From contig JAVJOG010000004.1 of the NCBI GenBank assembly GCA_040216885.1, positions 1 through 64,000 on the forward strand: a stretch of 64,000 bases of DNA. Reading direction: 5' to 3'. Positions 26,994-35,147 of this stretch are shown in pieces; positions within the stretch are counted from its first letter, which is position 1; each line of letters begins with the position of its first letter. The notes under the pieces were generated by a model, which was not told the origin of the DNA, did no database searches, and worked only from the letters and a program-made list of their open reading frames with translations. Source of the DNA: Parvibaculum sp040216885. GTDB lineage: Bacteria > Pseudomonadota > Alphaproteobacteria > Parvibaculales > Parvibaculaceae. Made by a program: the position numbers and the translations under genes.

Positions 26994-27875
26994 ATGACGC
27001 TGCACAATGCGGGCGAAAGCCTGGCCCATGAAGGCCCCAACGCCGAACAGATCGAATACTGGAACGGCGATGCCGGCGACCGATGGGCGCGCTATCAGGA
27101 CAAGCTCGATGGCCTGCTGCAACCCTTCTCGGAAGCAGTGCTGCACATCGCCGCGGTGAAACCCGGCGATCGGACCATCGATGTCGGTTGCGGCTGCGGC
27201 GCCACGACATTCGAGCTTGCGGCGCGCGCCGGCACCGGCGGAAAGACCCTTGGCGTCGATATTTCCGCACCGATGATCGCCCGCGCGCGGCAACGCGCCG
27301 AGGCGATGAAAAGCCCGGCCGAATTCATGCTGGCCGATGCATCGGCGCATCCCTTCGCGCCGGGCTCTTTCGATCTTCTGGCGTCGCGCTTCGGCATCAT
27401 GTTCTTTCTCGAACCGGTGCCGGCCTTCGCGCATATGCGCGCCGCGCTCGCGCATGGCGGCCGCGTCGCCTTCGCCTGCTGGCGGCCGATGAAGGAAAAC
27501 CCCTGGATCGCGGCACCGCTGTTTGCCGCCCTGCCCCACATCCCCAAGCAGGAACCGGCGATCCCCGGCGCGCCCGGCCCCTTCGCCTTTGACGACCGCG
27601 ACCGCTTGCACGGCGTTCTGACGAAGGCGGGATACAGCGCCGTCGAGATCGAGCCGTTCGACGCACCGCTCGCGGTCGGCACCGGCACCGATCCGGTCGC
27701 CGATGCGTTGCAACAGACGCTCGACATCGGCCCGCTTGCCCGCATTTTCCGGGAGCTGGACGACGAGCAGCGCCGCCTGTCGACCGGCGCCGTGCAAGAG
27801 GCACTTGCCCGTCACGTCAAGGATGGCCGCGTGGTCATGGGCGGCGCGGTCTGGCTCGTAACGGCACGCGCCTGA
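26994..27875 (+). CDS. Class I SAM-dependent methyltransferase
   Basis: This 293-residue protein has the SAM-binding motif I TIDVGCGCGATTFELA (about 60-75), GVDISAPMIARARQRA and the post-I ADASAHPFAPGSFDLLASRF. The N-terminus (NAEQIEYWNGDAGDRWARYQ) is typical of a UbiE-related group with unknown small-molecule substrates. The gene has a GGAGGTCGCATAAG ribosome region. It precedes the receiver-HPt-receiver operon but is separated by 114 bp holding a hairpin. Confidence 0.87.
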   Translation: MTLHNAGESLAHEGPNAEQIEYWNGDAGDRWARYQDKLDGLLQPFSEAVLHIAAVKPGDRTIDVGCGCGATTFELAARAGTGGKTLGVDISAPMIARARQRAEAMKSPAEFMLADASAHPFAPGSFDLLASRFGIMFFLEPVPAFAHMRAALAHGGRVAFACWRPMKENPWIAAPLFAALPHIPKQEPAIPGAPGPFAFDDRDRLHGVLTKAGYSAVEIEPFDAPLAVGTGTDPVADALQQTLDIGPLARIFRELDDEQRRLSTGAVQEALARHVKDGRVVMGGAVWLVTARA

Positions 27876-27989
27876 ACACGGAAACAGCGGAATTCCGCAA
27901 AAATTTGTCTCTCATTCGCCCGCCGCCGGTTCCTTTTTCTTAAGGAACGGCGACTAGGATTGATTCCGGTAAAGGTTGAAACGGGGGGA

Positions 27990-28049
27990 ATGATGGGCGC
28001 ACGCACCTGCAGCCGTCATTGTCCGTTTCATTTGCGGGTGGGGGCATGA
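27990..28049 (+). CDS. Possible 19-codon leader peptide before the receiver gene
   Basis: An ATG at 27990 with a GGGGGG ribosome-like run three bases upstream opens a 19-codon frame (MMGARTCSRHCPFHLRVGA). Its TGA overlaps the ATG of the receiver gene (ATGA). The tight overlap is what translational coupling would look like. It may equally be chance in G-rich leader sequence. Confidence 0.3.
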   Translation: MMGARTCSRHCPFHLRVGA

Positions 28050-28543
28050 CGCAATCGATCTTCAAATCGCTGACCGTTCTGGTCGTCGACGACAGCGCCT
28101 ATATGCGGCATCTGCTGATGACGCTGCTGCATGCGCTGGGCATCAGCGATGTTCATGTGGCCGCCGAAGGCGACGAGGCGTGGAAACTGTTCCGGCGCCA
28201 CGAACCCGACATCGTCATCACCGACGCGGCAATGCTGCCGGTCGACGGCTTCGCCTTCGCCGAACGGCTGCGCAACATCACCGGCGGCGGGCTCGGCATG
28301 GTGCCGATCATCATGGTGTCGGGCCACACCGACCTTGCGTCCATCGAACGCGCCCGCGACATCGGCATCACCGAGTTCCTGTCCAAACCCATTTCCGCCC
28401 GCAGCCTCTATCAGCGTCTGATCCAGGTGATCGACCGTCCGCGCCAGTTCGTCGAAACGCCGACCTATCGCGGCCCCGACCGCCGCCGCCGCAACCAGCC
28501 CTATGACGGCGTCGACCGTCGCGGCGCGGTGGCACTTTTGTGA
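28046..28543 (+). CDS. Single-domain response regulator (first of pair)
   Basis: This 165-residue protein is one CheY-like receiver. It has the acidic pair in VLVVDDSAYMRHLL, the phosphoacceptor Asp in DIVITDAAMLPVDG (about residue 62), IMVSGHTD with the conserved Ser, and Lys in EFLSKPISARSLY. A basic tail RPRQFVETPTYRGPDRRRR follows and is shared in shorter form with the second receiver. No output domain is present. It forms a unit with the HPt-like gene and a second receiver gene. ATG 28046 is preceded by GGGTGGGGG. Confidence 0.9.
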   Translation: MTQSIFKSLTVLVVDDSAYMRHLLMTLLHALGISDVHVAAEGDEAWKLFRRHEPDIVITDAAMLPVDGFAFAERLRNITGGGLGMVPIIMVSGHTDLASIERARDIGITEFLSKPISARSLYQRLIQVIDRPRQFVETPTYRGPDRRRRNQPYDGVDRRGAVALL

Positions 28544-28554
28544 GGGATTGACCG

Positions 28555-29091
28555 ATGACCGACCGAAACAACAAGAATCGCGGCGCGGCGGGCGGCGAGA
28601 AGCCGGCCGATGTCCGCTTCGTTCGCGTACCCTCGATCGCGGAGCGCAAGCTCGGCACCGACTATGTCGCGCCGATGCGGCTCGACCCCCGCGTTCTCGA
28701 GCAGATGCAGACGACCATCAAGGGCCTTGAGGCACGTTACGGCGACACGCTGCGCGATCAGGTCCGCACGCTGCTGACGCTGGTCGAACCGGCCTGCGGC
28801 GGCGACACGGAAGCGCGGGGCCGGCTCTACGCCATCGTCCACGACATGCGCGGCCTTGCCGGCACTTTCGGTCATCCGATGGTCGGCCGCTTCGCCAATT
28901 CGCTGTGCAGCTATGTCGAAAGCGCCGGCATGGACGCCTGGCGCGACGACACCGTTTTCCGCTTCCACATCGACGCGATCCGCGAGGCGCTGGACAGCCC
29001 CGGCGCCGATCCGGCGATCACGCTTGAAACGCTCAATGCGCTGCAAAAGCTGATTGCGGCCAGTGCGGCGGAGCGGAGGCGGATGGGATGA
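28555..29091 (+). CDS. HPt-like phosphotransfer protein
   Basis: This 178-residue helical protein has HDMRGLAGTFGHPMVGRFAN (about 98-117), close to the HPt signature HxxKGxxxxxG with His as likely phosphoacceptor and Arg in place of Lys. The N-terminal 45 residues are basic and low in structure; the rest should form a four-helix bundle. It starts 11 bp after the first receiver and overlaps the second by 4 bp. This suggests the three proteins pass phosphate among themselves. The upstream kinase is not in the window. Confidence 0.7.
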   Translation: MTDRNNKNRGAAGGEKPADVRFVRVPSIAERKLGTDYVAPMRLDPRVLEQMQTTIKGLEARYGDTLRDQVRTLLTLVEPACGGDTEARGRLYAIVHDMRGLAGTFGHPMVGRFANSLCSYVESAGMDAWRDDTVFRFHIDAIREALDSPGADPAITLETLNALQKLIAASAAERRRMG

Positions 29092-29597
29092 TTCCCATGC
29101 CGACCAGCGCCGATCCCGAATTCTTCCACAAGCTGAAGGTTCTCGTTGTCGAGGACAGCGCCGGGATGCGCCGGCTGCTGGCGGCATTGCTCGAGTCGAT
29201 GGGCGTCGAGCAGGTTATCGAGGCGCGCGACGGCTTGAAGGGCCTCGACGCCTTCATCGAACACAAGCCGGATATCATCATCACCGACGGCGCGATGCAG
29301 CCAATGGACGGCTATGAAATGACGCAGCGCGTGCGCGCCGCCGGCGCCGCCGAGGGCGCCAACCCCGATGTGCCGATCCTGATGATCTCGGGCCATGTCG
29401 AGCGCGAAAACGTCGTCCATGCGCGCGACCAGGGCGTAACCGACTATCTCCCCAAGCCCCTTTCCGCCTCCGTTCTCTACGAGGCCATCGTCGCCGCCGT
29501 CTCGAAGCCGATCCATTTCGTCGAAACGCCCGGCTATCGCGGCCCGTCGCCGAAGCGCCAGCTCACCGCGCGCGGCATCGACGACCCGGCCCTTTGA
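29088..29597 (+). CDS. Single-domain response regulator (second of pair)
   Basis: This 169-residue CheY-like receiver has VLVVEDSAGMRRLLAALLES, phosphoacceptor Asp in DIIITDGAMQPMDG (about residue 67), LMISGHVE and Lys in DYLPKPLSASVLY. Its tail KPIHFVETPGYRGPSPKRQL copies the FVETPxYRGP motif of the first receiver, so the two are paralogues from a local duplication. ATG 29088 overlaps the HPt stop. It is convergent with the hydrolase gene. Confidence 0.9.
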   Translation: MIPMPTSADPEFFHKLKVLVVEDSAGMRRLLAALLESMGVEQVIEARDGLKGLDAFIEHKPDIIITDGAMQPMDGYEMTQRVRAAGAAEGANPDVPILMISGHVERENVVHARDQGVTDYLPKPLSASVLYEAIVAAVSKPIHFVETPGYRGPSPKRQLTARGIDDPAL

Positions 29598-29600
29598 GCT

Positions 29601-30413
29601 TCAGTTCACCTCGTCGAGAAACCGCGCGAGCAATGGATTGACTTGCGCCGGCGCTTGCCAGAACGGCATATGCGCCAACCCTTCCAGAACATGCACCTTG
29701 CCGTCCCAGAGATTGCGGTAGCTGACGCTCGTCAGGAACGCGTTGTTGACGAAGGGTTCCAGCTCGCCCGACACAACCGCCAGCGGCAACGGTGACGTCG
29801 CCGCGATCTCGCGCCCGTCCATGTCGAGCCCGGCCGCCACCGATTGCAGCATCAGCGGCCGGAAGCGTCCGTCGGCGCGGGCGCATCCCTCGATCATCCA
29901 TGGTTCGAGCGCGACACCGGCGCCGATCGTTTCCTGCGCATAGATCGCCGCCTGCTCGGCCGTGAAACTTTCGGCGAATGTCAGCGCCATGTGTTCGGAC
30001 GGCAGGAACGCCACGCCCATGTCGGCGCCGCCGGCGGGCGGCGTGCCGGTGATCCAGGCCGCGACCGTCCCCGGCCAGCGCCCCATCATTTCAAGCGCCG
30101 CATGGCCGCCCAGCGACCAGCCGATGACGGTCGCGCGCTCGACTTTCAGCCCGTCGAGCAGCGCCATTGCGGCGTCGGCAAAGCCGTGGATCGAATAGGT
30201 CTTTTCCGGCTCCGGCGCGTCGGAACTCTGCCCATGCCCCGGCAGATCCATGGCAATGCACCGGAAATCGCGGCCGATCCCGCTCTCGAGCTGGCGCCCG
30301 AAAATCTCCTTGCAGGAGGAATTGCCATGGATGAACAGCACCGCGGGGCCCGCACCCCCGCTGTCCAGATAGCTGAGCCGCCCATGCGCCGTCTCGACCG
30401 TTCCATTCTTCAT
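29601..30413 (-). CDS. Alpha/beta hydrolase
   Basis: This 270-residue alpha/beta hydrolase has the oxyanion motif LFIHGNSSCKEIF (about 26-38), DLPGHGQSSDAPEPEKTYS, the nucleophile elbow VIGWSLGGHAALEMM (Ser near residue 98) and the catalytic histidine in LEGLAHMPFWQAP. The acid residue is probably in VSGELEPF. ATG 30413 was chosen over an upstream start that adds an unrelated leader. The substrate is unknown. It is divergent from the diiron protein gene. Confidence 0.9.
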   Translation of the reverse strand: MKNGTVETAHGRLSYLDSGGAGPAVLFIHGNSSCKEIFGRQLESGIGRDFRCIAMDLPGHGQSSDAPEPEKTYSIHGFADAAMALLDGLKVERATVIGWSLGGHAALEMMGRWPGTVAAWITGTPPAGGADMGVAFLPSEHMALTFAESFTAEQAAIYAQETIGAGVALEPWMIEGCARADGRFRPLMLQSVAAGLDMDGREIAATSPLPLAVVSGELEPFVNNAFLTSVSYRNLWDGKVHVLEGLAHMPFWQAPAQVNPLLARFLDEVN

Positions 30414-30490
30414 CGCCCCGATCCCCGTGAATTTTATTTCAGTTTCAACAGCTTGGCACCCGCGCCGCATTCCGGTTCATCGCCTCGAAA

Positions 30491-30542
30491 AATGACAGAT
30501 GCGTCATTATTTTTTGCATCCATTAACCCCTGACCCTATATT
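30491..30542 (+). promoter_or_regulatory. Sigma-70 promoter with operator-like dyad
   Basis: A -35 TTGCAT (30514-30519) and -10 TATATT (30537-30542) are separated by exactly 17 bp upstream of the diiron protein gene. Directly before the -35 lies the perfect dyad AATGAC-N6-GTCATT (30491-30508), shaped like a TetR- or GntR-type operator. The leader is about 60 bases. The position upstream of -35 would suit an activator as well as a repressor. Confidence 0.6.
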
Positions 30543-30610
30543 GGTATTCAACGGGAGCCATCGGAGCGACGGGCCGGAGGCTGGCTTTCCGCATCAGGGT
30601 AGGAGCAGAA

Positions 30611-31744
30611 ATGACAAAGATCACGACGAATATCACGGTTGACGCCGCCTATGAGGCGGTCGCGCCGGACGACTTCCCGGCAATGATGGAAGTCGAGCGC
30701 TACGGCAAGCGCTCCACCGCCTTCGACAAGATCATCTCGGCCACCCACGATCATTTCTGGGATCCGATGGACAAGAAGTATATCGACTTCTCCCAGCCCT
30801 TCGACATGGAGAACGAGTATCTCATCGATCCCGAGCAGAACACCGACCTGAAGACGGCGGTGAAGGACAAGCTCGACGAGAAGCAGAAGATCAAGCTCGT
30901 CAACATGGACGTGCAGTGGGGCCTCTCCTCGATCCTGCACGGCGAAGCGGGCGCGCTGGCGCTGTCGGCGAGCCTCTGCCACATCCTGAAAGATCCGGGC
31001 GCGCAGGAATACGCCGCCAACCAGACGCGCGAGGAAGCGCGCCACGTCGCCGGCTTCTCCAACTACATCAAGACCCGCTGGGGCAAGCCCGTGCCGGTCG
31101 GCCCGGCCCTCGGCGACATCCTGACCGAACTCGTCAACACGCCGCTGGTCTGGAAGAAGCTCGTCGGCATGCAGATGCTGGTCGAGGGCCTCGCCATGGG
31201 CGCCTTCGCCTCCTTCTACAAATGGGGCCGCGATCCGCTGATGGTGAAGCTGATGCAGCTCACGATGACGGACGAAGCCTTCCATCACAAGTTCGGCAAG
31301 ATCTGGGCCGACCGCACCATTCCGAACCTCGACACCGAACAGCGCAACGCGATCGAGGACTGGGCCTGGGAAGTCTTCCAGGTGCTTCTCTACAATCTGG
31401 GCAGCCCCGAGCAGAAGAAGCACATCTATGCCGCCGTCGGCCTCGAATGGGAATGGGTGCAGGGCGCCTACATGGAAGCCCTCACCGACAAGAACATCCG
31501 CGACAGCATGCAGGAAAGCTCCAACATCTTCCGTGTACTGATCAAGACGCTGCTGAAGGCCGGCATCATCACCGACCGCACGGCCATGAACTACGCCGCC
31601 TTCATCGACATGAAGGAACTCTATGGCGAGGGCGACCGCATGATCGGCGACGACATCGCCGAGGAAGGCATCAAGCTCCTGCGCCAGCTCAACGGCCAGG
31701 GCGGCGGCGCCTATTCGCTGGACCGCATGTCGGCCGCCGAATAA
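30611..31744 (+). CDS. Ferritin-like diiron protein
   Basis: This 377-residue protein has the four-helix diiron pattern. Glu in ILHGEAGALALSASLCHIL, EEARH in QTREEARHVAGFSNYIKTRW, Glu in MLVEGLAMGAFAS and DEAFHHKFGKIWADR supply the two E-xx-H pairs. The layout resembles ribonucleotide-reductase-R2-like oxygenases and AurF-like N-oxygenases more than storage ferritins. The substrate is unknown. It has its own promoter and a strong terminator, so it is a single-gene unit. In context with nearby acyl-CoA genes a lipid oxygenase or desaturase role is possible but not shown. Confidence 0.8.
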   Translation: MTKITTNITVDAAYEAVAPDDFPAMMEVERYGKRSTAFDKIISATHDHFWDPMDKKYIDFSQPFDMENEYLIDPEQNTDLKTAVKDKLDEKQKIKLVNMDVQWGLSSILHGEAGALALSASLCHILKDPGAQEYAANQTREEARHVAGFSNYIKTRWGKPVPVGPALGDILTELVNTPLVWKKLVGMQMLVEGLAMGAFASFYKWGRDPLMVKLMQLTMTDEAFHHKFGKIWADRTIPNLDTEQRNAIEDWAWEVFQVLLYNLGSPEQKKHIYAAVGLEWEWVQGAYMEALTDKNIRDSMQESSNIFRVLIKTLLKAGIITDRTAMNYAAFIDMKELYGEGDRMIGDDIAEEGIKLLRQLNGQGGGAYSLDRMSAAE

Positions 31745-31770
31745 CGCGGGCGCAAACCGGAAACGGAAAG

Positions 31771-31797
31771 GGCGGCAACCCCGGTTGCCGCCTTTTT
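31771..31797 (+). terminator. Rho-independent terminator of the diiron protein gene
   Basis: A perfect 8-bp stem GGCGGCAA/TTGCCGCC with loop CCCCGG is followed by TTTTT. It starts 27 bp after the stop codon. It also reaches the end of the convergent tetR remnant. Confidence 0.9.
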
Positions 31798-32036
31798 CAT
31801 GTCCGCCGCACCAGCCCTTCGATGATCCGGTCGAGCCCGGCCGTATAGTCGGCGCGCGCCGCCTCCGGGTCGTTGGCCGCCGCGATGCCGAGCGCCGCCT
31901 GTTGCAGCGCCCCCGACAGCAAGCCGTTGATCGAGCGCATCTCGCCAGCCGCGATAAACCCCTCGTCCACCAGATGCTGTAGCGCGTGGTCGAGGAAGAG
32001 CGCCGACAGCGCCGCCTGCATCTCGTCGGCATCGCC
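31797..32036 (-). pseudogene. TetR-family regulator remnant (C-terminal part)
   Basis: The frame reads MQAALSALFLDHALQHLVDE, then GFIAAGEMRSINGLLSGALQ, LGIAAANDPEAARADYTAGL and DRIIEGLVRRT. This is the effector-domain C-terminus typical of TetR regulators. The DNA-binding N-terminus is absent: upstream of about 32036 the sequence becomes the antisense of a membrane protein gene. It therefore cannot bind DNA. The call rests on the C-terminal pattern alone. Confidence 0.5.
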
Positions 32037-32210
32037 TATGTCTGGCTGATTTTCATGAACTCCTATATCGGCCGCCTGACGAGCGAGACGCCGCCCGAAC
32101 CCAGGGTAATCTTCGCCATTACCGCCGGCCTCGGATTTCTGGCGCTGGGCTTGCGCGTCGTCGCCTGGATCGCCCGCCGCCGCGCCCGATCACAAGCTGT
32201 TGTTCGTTGA
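32031..32210 (+). pseudogene. Membrane protein remnant (C-terminal part)
   Basis: The frame encodes IAYVWLIFMNSYIGRLTSET then VIFAITAGLGFLALGLRVVA and a basic end WIARRRARSQAVVR, two membrane helices of an unrecognised protein. It has no ribosome site of its own, and its 5' side abuts the tetR remnant head to head. It looks like the 3' end of a gene whose start was deleted. A short real gene starting at ATG 32055 cannot be excluded. Confidence 0.4.
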
Positions 32211-32269
32211 CGCAGCGTCGCCTGTGTTATTCTGACCTCCGGCAGGGCGTGGCGCCCCGGAGATGTTTA

Positions 32270-33175
32270 ATGCACGCGACGAACGCCAGGAGCTGGCTTG
32301 CGGCCCGCGCGACAGGCCTCGGCATTCTTGCGCTGCTGCTGGCAGGGGCGGCGCAGGCCAACATATACGGCACCGACGACCGCCGCGACATCCGCCCCGG
32401 CGACGGATTGAGCGGCGTCGGCGTCATCGTCTGCAAGAACACCACCCGCCGGCCGACCGGCGTGCTCATCGCCTCGCCCTACCTGCCGCGCGAGCGCAAC
32501 TACGACGTCATCACCTCGGCCGCCCATGTCTTCATCGGCCCGCGCGGCCGCCTGACCGATTGCGAGTTCCGGCCGCAATCCAAGACCGGGCCGGGCGCGC
32601 GCATCCTCTACATCGAAAGCGGCAGCCACACCCCCTATCGCGATCGCGACTGGCACAACGACTGGGCCGTCGCCGTCCTCGACCGCCGCCTCCCCGACGA
32701 ACTCGACCGCATCGAACCGCGCGTGATGGACGAGGACACCGCCGTCGAGCTCCGCGAATCCGGCGCCCGGTTCATCCTTGCCGGCCACAATGGCGAGCGC
32801 GGCCCCTTGCAGATGTCCGAAAACTGCGGGCCCGAGCGCAAGCGCAGCTCCCATCTCAACCGTTTCGACCCACGCGTCCTCAATCACGATTGCGACATGA
32901 TGCCGGGCTGGTCCGGCGGACCGCTCATTTTGCAGGAGGACGGCATCAACTACATGATCGCGATCAACTCGCAGGCCTCCAACGCGATCGCCCACACTTC
33001 CGGCCGTGCCTATAGCGGCAGCCTCAACCCGAATGTCGCAATCCGCGTCGACGGGCAGTTCAAAAGGGCGATCGACCGCCTGCTCCGCGCGGGCACGACG
33101 GGCGTCACCGCCAAATGTCTCGTCGCGAGCAAGGGCGACCTGCCCGCCCTTCCCTGCCAAAGCGATTCCAGGTGA
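32270..33175 (+). CDS. Secreted trypsin-like serine protease
   Basis: This 301-residue protein has a signal peptide ending GAAQA and an S1-family catalytic triad: His in VITSAAHVFIG (about residue 79), Asp in DWHNDWAVAVLDRRL and Ser in MMPGWSGGPLILQ (about 221). It is of the V8/glutamyl-endopeptidase-like type. Cysteine pairs are visible (CKNT and CEFR; CGPER and HDCD). ATG 32270 has GGAG upstream. The last codons and the stop lie inside a copy of a hairpin repeat, so the native C-terminus may have been replaced by repeat sequence. Confidence 0.85.
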   Translation: MHATNARSWLAARATGLGILALLLAGAAQANIYGTDDRRDIRPGDGLSGVGVIVCKNTTRRPTGVLIASPYLPRERNYDVITSAAHVFIGPRGRLTDCEFRPQSKTGPGARILYIESGSHTPYRDRDWHNDWAVAVLDRRLPDELDRIEPRVMDEDTAVELRESGARFILAGHNGERGPLQMSENCGPERKRSSHLNRFDPRVLNHDCDMMPGWSGGPLILQEDGINYMIAINSQASNAIAHTSGRAYSGSLNPNVAIRVDGQFKRAIDRLLRAGTTGVTAKCLVASKGDLPALPCQSDSR

Positions 33176-33269
33176 AGTGGAGGCCGGTTCACCGCCCGGA
33201 ACCGCGAAAAACCGAAAACTAAAGACCTGGAATCATTCATCGTTTCTATAAAACGATGAATGATTCCAG
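33159..33269 (+). repeat. Hairpin-bearing intergenic repeat, copy 1
   Basis: About 110 bases begin AAAGCGATTCCAGG and end in a perfect 19-bp stem (33227-33245 with 33251-33269, loop CTATA). Copy 2 at 35031-35133 has the same order: AAAGCG start, AAGTGGA, CCGCCCG, CGCGA, then a long hairpin ending in TCCAG. The stem sequences differ but both contain ATC(G)TTT/AAACGAT. The family resembles repeats I know from Hyphomicrobiales genomes. This copy supplies the stop codon of the serine protease gene. Confidence 0.75.
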
Positions 33270-33374
33270 AGGCGCCCGCGCCGCTGACGCTGCGGCATTG
33301 CCGCGCCGGATGACCGCCCGCCATTTCCTCCCTATATTGTCGGCAAAAGAATTGGCCCGCCCGGACGCCGCGCC

Positions 33375-33385
33375 GGGGGGGGGGG
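33375..33385 (+). repeat. G11 homopolymer before the acyl-CoA synthetase gene
   Basis: Eleven consecutive G residues lie 31 bp upstream of the ATG at 33417, between the hairpin repeat and the GGGAGGG ribosome site. Such tracts can change length by slippage and shift promoter spacing. It may also be an assembly-sensitive site. Confidence 0.7.
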
Positions 33386-33416
33386 CCGCCAGAACACGCA
33401 TTCCGGGAGGGAAAAC

Positions 33417-35027
33417 ATGCCTTGGAACTTCGGCGACATTCTCGACGCCATATCGCCCGTGCTGCCGGCCGACGCGCCGGCCTTCATTCACGGGACACGC
33501 CGCATCACCTGGGGCGAGACGACGAAACGCACCAACAATCTCGGCCGCGCCATGATCGAGCGCGGCGCGAAGCCCGGCGACAAGCTGGCCTTCTACATGC
33601 GCAACCGGCCGGAATATATCGAACTGCTCGCCGCCAGCTTCAAATCGCGCCTGACCCATGTCAACGTCAACTACCGCTACAAGCCCGACGAGGTCTTCTA
33701 CATCTTCGACAATTCGGACGCGCAAACCGTCATCTATGGCAGCGAGTTTCGCGGCATCGTCGAGGAAATCCGTCCGCGACTCACAAAGGTCAAAACCTTC
33801 ATCGAGGTCAATGACGGCGGCGACATCGCGCCCTTCGCCGAGCGCTACGAAACGCTGGCGAACACCGGCGACGGCGCGCCGCTCGACATCGAACGGTCGC
33901 CCGACGACATGCTCTTCATCTATACCGGCGGCACCACCGGCATGCCGAAAGGCGTGATGTGGCGTCACGACGATCTGCGCGAGGTGCAGCTTTCGGCGCT
34001 GCGCCGCCTCGGCCCCGTGCCGGAATCGCTTCCCGCCCTTGTTGAGGCGATCAAGGAAGTCGGCCCCGCCGGTCCGATGATCCCGGCCTGCCCGCTGATG
34101 CACGGCACCGGCCTCCTGACCGCGCTTGGCAATATGGTCTCGGGCGGCTGCGTCGTCACGCTCGACAACCAGTCGCTCGACCCGCACGAATTATGGGCGG
34201 CGGTCGATCGCAACAAGGTCCAGCAGGTCGCCATCGTCGGCGACGCCTTCGCCAAGCCCATGCTGCGCGCGCTCGAGGAAGAGCAGGGAAAATACGACCT
34301 GTCCTCCATCGTCATCATCATCTCGTCCGGCGTCATGTGGTCGACCGAGGTGAAACGCGGCTTGCTGAAATACATGCCGAACGCGATCATGACCGACAGC
34401 TTCGGCGCCTCGGAAGCCGTCGGCCTCGGCTCCTCGCTGATGACCAAGGACGGCGAGATCGCCACCGCGAAGTTCCAGATCGGCGAACGCTGCAAGGTCT
34501 TCGACGAAAACGACGAGCCGATCGAGCCGGGTTCCGGAAAACCGGGATTCATCGCGCTTGGCGCGCCGATCCCGGTCGGCTACTACAAGGACCCCGAAAA
34601 AAGCGCCCGCACCTTCAAGACCGTTCGCGGCTAGCGCTAAGCAATCCCCGGCGACTGGTGCACCGTCGAGGCCGACGGTACGCTGACGCTGCTTGGCCGC
34701 GGCTCGGCCTGCATCAACACCGCCGGCGAAAAGGTCTATCCGGAAGAAGTCGAGGAAGCGCTGAAAACGCATCCCTCCGTCGAGGATGCGCTGGTCGTCG
34801 GCCTGCCCGATGAAAAATGGGGCCAGTCGGTCACCGGCGTCGTCAAACTCAACAGTGGCGCGGCCTTCGACGAGGAAGCGCTGCGCGGTCATGTTCGCAA
34901 CATGCTTGCCGGCTACAAGACGCCGAAGCGCATCCTGATCGGCACGGTTCCCTTCCGCGCGCCCAACGGCAAGGCCGACTACAAGACCGTCACCGAGTTT
35001 GCCAAGCGCGAACTCGGCGCCGCGTGA
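33417..35027 (+). pseudogene. Acyl-CoA synthetase (ANL superfamily) with two in-frame stops
   Basis: The reading frame would encode a 536-residue acyl-CoA synthetase. The AMP-binding P-loop FIYTGGTTGMPKGVMW lies near residue 175, then TDSFGASEAVGLGSS. The C-terminal hinge IPGDWCTVEADGTL and GRGSACINTAGEKVYPEEVE precede the catalytic Lys in PFRAPNGKADYKT. It resembles the PRK07798/FadD19-like group. TAG (34632-34634) and TAA (34638-34640) interrupt the same frame just before the hinge, where relatives read a Val and a Tyr (GVRYxIPGDW). No start codon suits the distal part, so it is probably non-functional unless the stops are sequencing errors. Confidence 0.85.
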
Positions 35028-35030
35028 ACC

Positions 35031-35133
35031 AAAGCGTTTTCAGGAAAAGTGGAACCCGATTTTCCGCCCGAAAACGCGACAAAACAAAGAATTAGGAGCG
35101 ATCCATCGTTTTCGTGAAACGATGGATCGCTCC
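35031..35133 (+). repeat. Hairpin-bearing intergenic repeat, copy 2
   Basis: The unit starts AAAGCGTTTTCAGG four bases after the synthetase stop and ends with a perfect 17-bp stem (35095-35111 with 35117-35133, loop TCGTG). It matches copy 1 in order and in several blocks. The shared ending TCCAGAGG runs into AGAGGAG, which serves as the ribosome site of the next gene, so the repeat may contribute to its translation start. Confidence 0.75.
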
Positions 35134-35147
35134 AGAGGAGAAGCGCG

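Noticed and set aside
27930..27949. GTTCCTT-N6-AAGGAAC dyad before the receiver gene as a terminator or EcfG promoter
   Set aside because: There is no T run after the stem and no CGTT at the right distance after GGAAC, so neither call is supported.
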